A stretch of DNA of 41,495 bases from NCBI GenBank assembly GCA_009691765.1, contig SIAO01000007.1:69348-110842 (forward strand), read 5' to 3'. Positions 38,162-41,495 of this stretch are shown here, piece by piece. The position numbers and the translations under genes are program-made. Below the pieces are notes generated by a model, which had not been told where the DNA came from, did no database searches, and saw nothing but the letters and a program-made list of their open reading frames with translations. This DNA is from Planctomycetota bacterium (GTDB lineage Bacteria > Planctomycetota > GCA-002687715). The number at the start of each line of letters is the position of its first letter. Within the stretch, counting starts at the first letter, position 1.

Positions 38162-38946
38162 AAGCTGTACTCGCCGTCACGACACTTTCACTGCGCGCCC
38201 AACGCGCGCGACTGTTGCCACGCTTGCTCTTGCTTGCAGCGCCCTTCGCTGGCGTCGGCGCAGCGCTTGCGGCTAACGGAGAACAAGACGAAGGCGTGCG
38301 TGGTCTGGCCGATGCACTGTTGCTGTTGTTGCCAGGCATCACCCTAGTTTCCGCCGCGCTAGGCAGCGCCGTCTTGCGCGGCGAGCGTGGCGAAGATTCC
38401 CTGCGCAGCGTGCTCTTGGCGCCGATCTCTCGCTGGAAGATCCTCTTAGGCTTGATGCTGGGCGCGCAGGCTTGGGCTTTGATGGTGGCCGCACTCAGCT
38501 GTGGAAGCGCTGTGCTTGCCATGCTGCTGCAGCGGACCTTCGGTGACATCGCACCGGGCGGCATGTTCATCACCGCGAGTGCCACTGTGAATCACCAAGC
38601 CACACAACTTGCGCCCTTGTGCCTCGGCATCGTGCCTGTCGCTGTGCTGGCCGGTGTTTTCGGAGCGACACTCGTGGAAGATGCCCTCGTCGCGTTCCTC
38701 GTGGCTGGCGCGGTGCTGCTGTTGCCTGCACTTTGGACACATGAAAACGGACTTGCTTTCGCGCCCTATGCCCTCGTCGATCATGCACTCCTAACGCTGC
38801 GCGATTTGGGCGAAGGCCGTACCGAACACGAAGCGCAGGTGGATTGCCTTGACTACACCTTGCGTCACCTACGAGTTCACGCGTCGTGGGGCCTCACGCT
38901 CTTCTTCGCAGCGCTCGCCCGATTCAATAAGCCGAAGCGCGTATGA
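38158..38946 (+). CDS. ABC-2 type transporter permease
   Basis: 262 residues with about six hydrophobic segments, for example LLPRLLLLAAPFAGVGAALA, LLLLLPGITLVSAALGSAV, MLGAQAWALMVAALSCGSAV and LVAFLVAGAVLLLPALW. The motif RGERGEDSLRSVLLAPISRWKIL is typical of ABC-2 permeases. The start ATG 38158 overlaps the ATPase stop, and its own stop overlaps the start of the FG-GAP gene by 4 nt. The three genes therefore form a coupled operon. Confidence 0.85.
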   Translation: MKAVLAVTTLSLRAQRARLLPRLLLLAAPFAGVGAALAANGEQDEGVRGLADALLLLLPGITLVSAALGSAVLRGERGEDSLRSVLLAPISRWKILLGLMLGAQAWALMVAALSCGSAVLAMLLQRTFGDIAPGGMFITASATVNHQATQLAPLCLGIVPVAVLAGVFGATLVEDALVAFLVAGAVLLLPALWTHENGLAFAPYALVDHALLTLRDLGEGRTEHEAQVDCLDYTLRHLRVHASWGLTLFFAALARFNKPKRV

Positions 38947-40340
38947 AGGCGTTGCTCATATTTTTGTGCTGTGCGCCTTGGGTTCTTTGCCAGAGCCTGA
39001 AATCCGAAAGCGTTGCGTTGCCGCCCGATGTGAATGTTGACGATTGGTTTCTGGTGGATGCCGATGGTGACGGTGTGCGCGAATTGCTGTTGGTGGATGC
39101 AAACCAGCACCGCTTGGTGCTGTTGAAAGCGCCATGGACCAAGGCGGAGCGGCGCGACATCCCTTTGCCGAATGATGTTGCGGCGTTCAGTTTCGTGGAT
39201 CTTGCAGACCCGCCCGGAGAGGATTTGTTGCTGTTGACTGCGCATGGTGCCTCGCTGCTGGCTGGGATGCGAGGTCCGCCACAACCATGGCTGCAGATTG
39301 AGTTGCTCTTGCCCGCGATGCCGCGCGGTGCGCCGCGGTGTCATGAATGGGCGCGCGATCACAATGGTGATGGGTGGGACGATGTCTTGTTGCCTGGGCT
39401 CGATCATGAATGGCTGGTCTTCAACGACGCCCATGGCGCTGCAGGAACCAAACTCGCACTGACACCAGCAGCGACCTTCCGCCTCACACGCACAGCAACG
39501 GGCGCTTTCCAAGAGCAGGCTGTCCGAGCACGCGCCGGTTTGCTGCGTCGCCCGGCGACACCCTCACAACCTCTGGCTGTAGTGCTGACTTCGCGCGGCG
39601 TGGAGCACTTCACAGCGGCAACGGCAGCGCTTGATGTGTTGTTCGAACTGCCTGGCAAGCCTGCTCAGTCCTTCGGCTTCGTCGAACGCGTGGAGTGCAG
39701 CGTCGCCGCTCTCGAACCCGGCACGGATGACGCGCTCTTGGTCGCACGCACGCGCGCTGAAGAAGGCCGCATCCCGGAGCCGCGCACAGAACTCTTGCTC
39801 TACCGCCAAGGGACGCCGCAACCTGCGGGCGCGCTCTTGCTTTCCGGCATGTTGTCCACGGGCCCCGATCTTGTTGACGTGAATGGCGACGGCAAGCTGG
39901 ACTTGGCGCTCACGCTCGTCGCCTCGGGCGTGCGCGGAGAACTGCAACGCGCCATCGGTCGTTGTCCTGTCACGTTTCATTTGTACTTGCATCGCGGCGG
40001 CGGCATGCCATGGCCGCGCTCTCCTGATTTCTCGCTCACCGACATCGTGGATGCTGCGAGCTTCGATCGCTGGGGTTTACGCCATCGTGTGTTCCTCGCG
40101 GGCGACATGGATGGCGATGGCCTGCAAGAGCTTGCCCGTGTGCGTCCCAAAGGTGATGGACTGCTCGTCGAATTGCGCCACGGGCGACGCGGACAAGGCG
40201 GTCCATTTGACGAAGAGGTTCTCGGCTCGTGTGTGATCGAAGGCAATGTCAGAGCCTATGCCGCAGTGAGTCTCGGCAAGTCGCCTGCCGTCATGCTGCG
40301 CTACGACAAGCACTACACATTTTTGACTTGGCAGCGCTGA
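38943..40340 (+). CDS. Secreted FG-GAP-like protein
   Basis: 465 residues. A signal peptide (ALLIFLCCAPWVLCQS) is followed by calcium-loop repeats: DADGDGVRELLL, DHNGDGWDDVLL, DVNGDGKLDLAL and DMDGDGLQELAR. This is a beta-propeller-type FG-GAP/VCBS protein without thioredoxin, TPR or ASPIC/UnbV extensions. It is translationally coupled to the ABC permease (ATGA), so it may be a substrate or partner of that exporter at the cell surface (inference). No TGA interruption. Confidence 0.78.
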   Translation: MKALLIFLCCAPWVLCQSLKSESVALPPDVNVDDWFLVDADGDGVRELLLVDANQHRLVLLKAPWTKAERRDIPLPNDVAAFSFVDLADPPGEDLLLLTAHGASLLAGMRGPPQPWLQIELLLPAMPRGAPRCHEWARDHNGDGWDDVLLPGLDHEWLVFNDAHGAAGTKLALTPAATFRLTRTATGAFQEQAVRARAGLLRRPATPSQPLAVVLTSRGVEHFTAATAALDVLFELPGKPAQSFGFVERVECSVAALEPGTDDALLVARTRAEEGRIPEPRTELLLYRQGTPQPAGALLLSGMLSTGPDLVDVNGDGKLDLALTLVASGVRGELQRAIGRCPVTFHLYLHRGGGMPWPRSPDFSLTDIVDAASFDRWGLRHRVFLAGDMDGDGLQELARVRPKGDGLLVELRHGRRGQGGPFDEEVLGSCVIEGNVRAYAAVSLGKSPAVMLRYDKHYTFLTWQR

Positions 40341-40361
40341 TGCTGACCTGCTCCCCGAAAA

Positions 40362-40535
40362 GTGGCTCACGCGCCGCTCTTGAAGAAGCGCAAACGCAAC
40401 GGCCCGGACGAGATCATCAAGAAGCTGCGTGATTCTGCATTGGCCGCGGGCCAATGCGAAGATTTGGCCAAAATCTTGCAGCGACTGGAAGTCAGCGAGC
40501 AGACCTACTACCGCTGGAAGCAGCAGAACGGATGA
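40362..40535 (+). pseudogene. IS3-family transposase OrfA, truncated remnant
   Basis: From a possible GTG at 40362 the frame encodes a short protein with KRNGPDEIIKKLRDSALAAG and EVSEQTYYRWKQQNG, then stops at TGA 40533-40535. This is the helix-turn-helix N-terminal part of IS3-family OrfA (typical ending YYRWK). The coiled-coil C-terminal half is missing. It begins 21 nt after the FG-GAP gene. It is too short and degraded to act. Confidence 0.65.
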
Positions 40536-40775
40536 CGGACGCACGCTGAAGTTTCTCGCGGTGGCCATTCGCGCTTGGCTTGCACGCACTGGCATCTCAC
40601 GGCCAAATAGCTCACCGCAGGTTTCCGTTTCGAGTGCAACAACAATCATCCTCACTCGAGCTTGGGCTACAAAAGCCCGCACGAGTTTGCCGCTGGGTGT
40701 GCGCCCTTCGGCTCCGCTACGCTTTGCCTGCGGGCGCACACCCGCACTGTTTCCCAACCCGTTTCACTCTCATAG
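40531..40775 (+). pseudogene. IS3-family transposase OrfB, two degraded fragments
   Basis: The first piece (about 40531-40596) reads TLKFLAVAIRAWLARTGI, like the segment of the DDE integrase core just after the second catalytic Asp. The second piece, in another frame (about 40611-40775), contains NNNHPHSSLGYKSPHEFAAG, the well-known C-terminal HSSLGY motif of IS3 OrfB. The catalytic core between and before them is deleted. With the OrfA fragment this is a heavily deleted IS3-type element. Confidence 0.65.
40695..40743. repeat. 12-bp perfect inverted repeat
   Basis: GGGTGTGCGCCC (40695-40706) and GGGCGCACACCC (40732-40743) are perfect complements with a 25-nt loop. It lies at the end of the IS3 OrfB remnant and could be a terminator-like hairpin or an unrelated palindromic repeat. 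No T-run follows. Confidence 0.6.
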
Positions 40776-40931
40776 CGAGTGGACCAAAGAATGGGGGCAG
40801 GTCACCGCGTCGGACGTCGCCTGCACGAACACGCTCACTTGCCGGTCCGGGAAGCTGATGACCACGTCGGCGACCATCCAAGAAGGATTCCGGATTCCGA
40901 GGATCTGAGCGTACAAGTCTCGGTCGTGCAT
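40770..40931 (-). pseudogene. ISL3-family transposase, N-terminal fragment
   Basis: ATG 40931 opens a 53-residue frame, MHDRDLYAQILGIRNPSWMV then VVISFPDRQVSVFVQ and CPHS, stopping at TGA 40770-40772. The start resembles ISL3-family transposases, which begin DRDLY.QILGI followed by a zinc finger that opens with CPxC. The fragment breaks in the first zinc-finger motif, where the convergent IS3 remnant begins, so one element has interrupted or recombined with the other. Confidence 0.55.
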
Positions 40932-40993
40932 TCCGAGAGATCACGTCCGACTCTTGGTCCTCACGACGATGCCGCCCCGCCGCAGGCTGCGTA

Positions 40994-41495
40994 TCATTCC
41001 CGGCTCGCCCTGAGAGCGGAATTAGTATCCGCTATGAGCTTCTGAGCTTGCTGAAGCTCTTCGTTGAATCGAGGGACTCGGCCGCCATCGTCCAAGAAGT
41101 CTCGATGGTCGCCCATCGTAAACCGTGCCTCCGCGCGCAGTGCTTTGAAGGCTTTGGAGTCCGGGTGAGACGCGATTGGCGTCAGCGCTGCTTGAATGTC
41201 CTCGAGAAGCCCCTGGGACATTCCCGGATCCCGCAGTAATGCTTCCATAGCGCCTTCGACCGTGAGACGAGTGCCTCGCGGCTCAATGAAAAACACTAGG
41301 GCGCAGCCTTCGTTGGCGCTGCCCGCCGGGGCTCGGAATGCCGCAATCCGCGCGAAATCGAAAATCCCGAGCAGCCTCTTGCGCAGGGCGACGCCAAGGG
41401 CTTCGGTCAACACCTGCCAAGAAGCGGGCGACCCCGATGTGGGGCGCTGCTCCAAGCTTCCGTACTTCCGATTGCTCCATGGCCCGCTCAGCAGC
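40994..41495 (-). CDS. Unidentified CDS, partial at the window edge
   Basis: An open frame runs from the right edge to TGA 40994-40996 (at least 166 residues). A TTG at 41455 could start it, but the frame is open through the edge, so the start is probably outside. The sequence includes LGVALRKRLLGIFDFARIA and ANEGCALVFFIEPRGTRLTV. It ends with a charged helical region (RFNEELQQAQKLIADT). No family was recognised. It adjoins the IS remnants, so it may belong to an accessory segment. Confidence 0.45.
   Translation of the reverse strand, partial: LLSGPWSNRKYGSLEQRPTSGSPASWQVLTEALGVALRKRLLGIFDFARIAAFRAPAGSANEGCALVFFIEPRGTRLTVEGAMEALLRDPGMSQGLLEDIQAALTPIASHPDSKAFKALRAEARFTMGDHRDFLDDGGRVPRFNEELQQAQKLIADTNSALRASRE

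Overview
The window is a dense, GC-rich bacterial chromosome segment of mostly housekeeping genes, with short intergenic gaps and several overlapping convergent ends. No rRNA or tRNA gene was recognised, so the lineage is inferred from content. Three secreted FG-GAP/ASPIC-UnbV-type proteins, a signal-peptide protein combining a HEAT-like stretch with a PDZ domain, a bacterial deoxyhypusine-synthase-like enzyme and a DUF58/BatA cluster fit Planctomycetota or a neighbouring lineage. That placement is tentative.

Layout. 1-5.2 kb: a partial CDS, rlmN, then a leftward run accA - PDZ lipoprotein - zinc-finger anti-sigma-like protein - HEAT/PDZ protein - HtrA protease. 5.2-9.8 kb: purL-purQ and a lipoprotein. 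9.9-13.6 kb: divergent selB and recJ. 13.6-16.9 kb: a leftward deoxyhypusine-synthase-like gene with an OPT transporter. 17.0-19.0 kb: HAD hydrolase, ComF-like phosphoribosyltransferase, small membrane protein. 19.1-22.3 kb: gatCAB. 22.4-28.5 kb: two very large secreted FG-GAP proteins. 28.5-32.4 kb: leftward guaB-guaA-panB. 32.5-36.9 kb: leftward BatA-like, DUF58, membrane protein and a universal-stress-like protein. 37.0-40.3 kb: a structured leader region, then ABC ATPase, permease and a third FG-GAP protein. 40.3-41.5 kb: remnants of two insertion sequences and a partial unknown gene.

The main result is at 22377-25130. Two long reading frames that look like separate genes are one frame split by a single TGA at 24033-24035. 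Immediately downstream is a 6-bp GC-rich hairpin whose apical loop is GGTCG, starting 17 nt after the TGA. This is close to the E. coli fdhF SECIS geometry and loop as I remember them. The same window encodes SelB, which needs exactly such a hairpin. I read the locus as a 917-residue secreted selenoprotein: NTF2-like region, FG-GAP repeats, Sec553, ASPIC/UnbV domain and a C-terminal thioredoxin domain with a WCANC active site.

A second recurrent observation is promoter placement. At least seven genes (purL, selB, recJ, the DHS-like gene, the 18460-19020 gene, the 25170 gene and the 35179-36540 gene) have a TAnnnT-like -10 element only 6-12 nt before the start codon. This suggests leaderless transcripts are common here, alongside genes with ordinary Shine-Dalgarno leaders.
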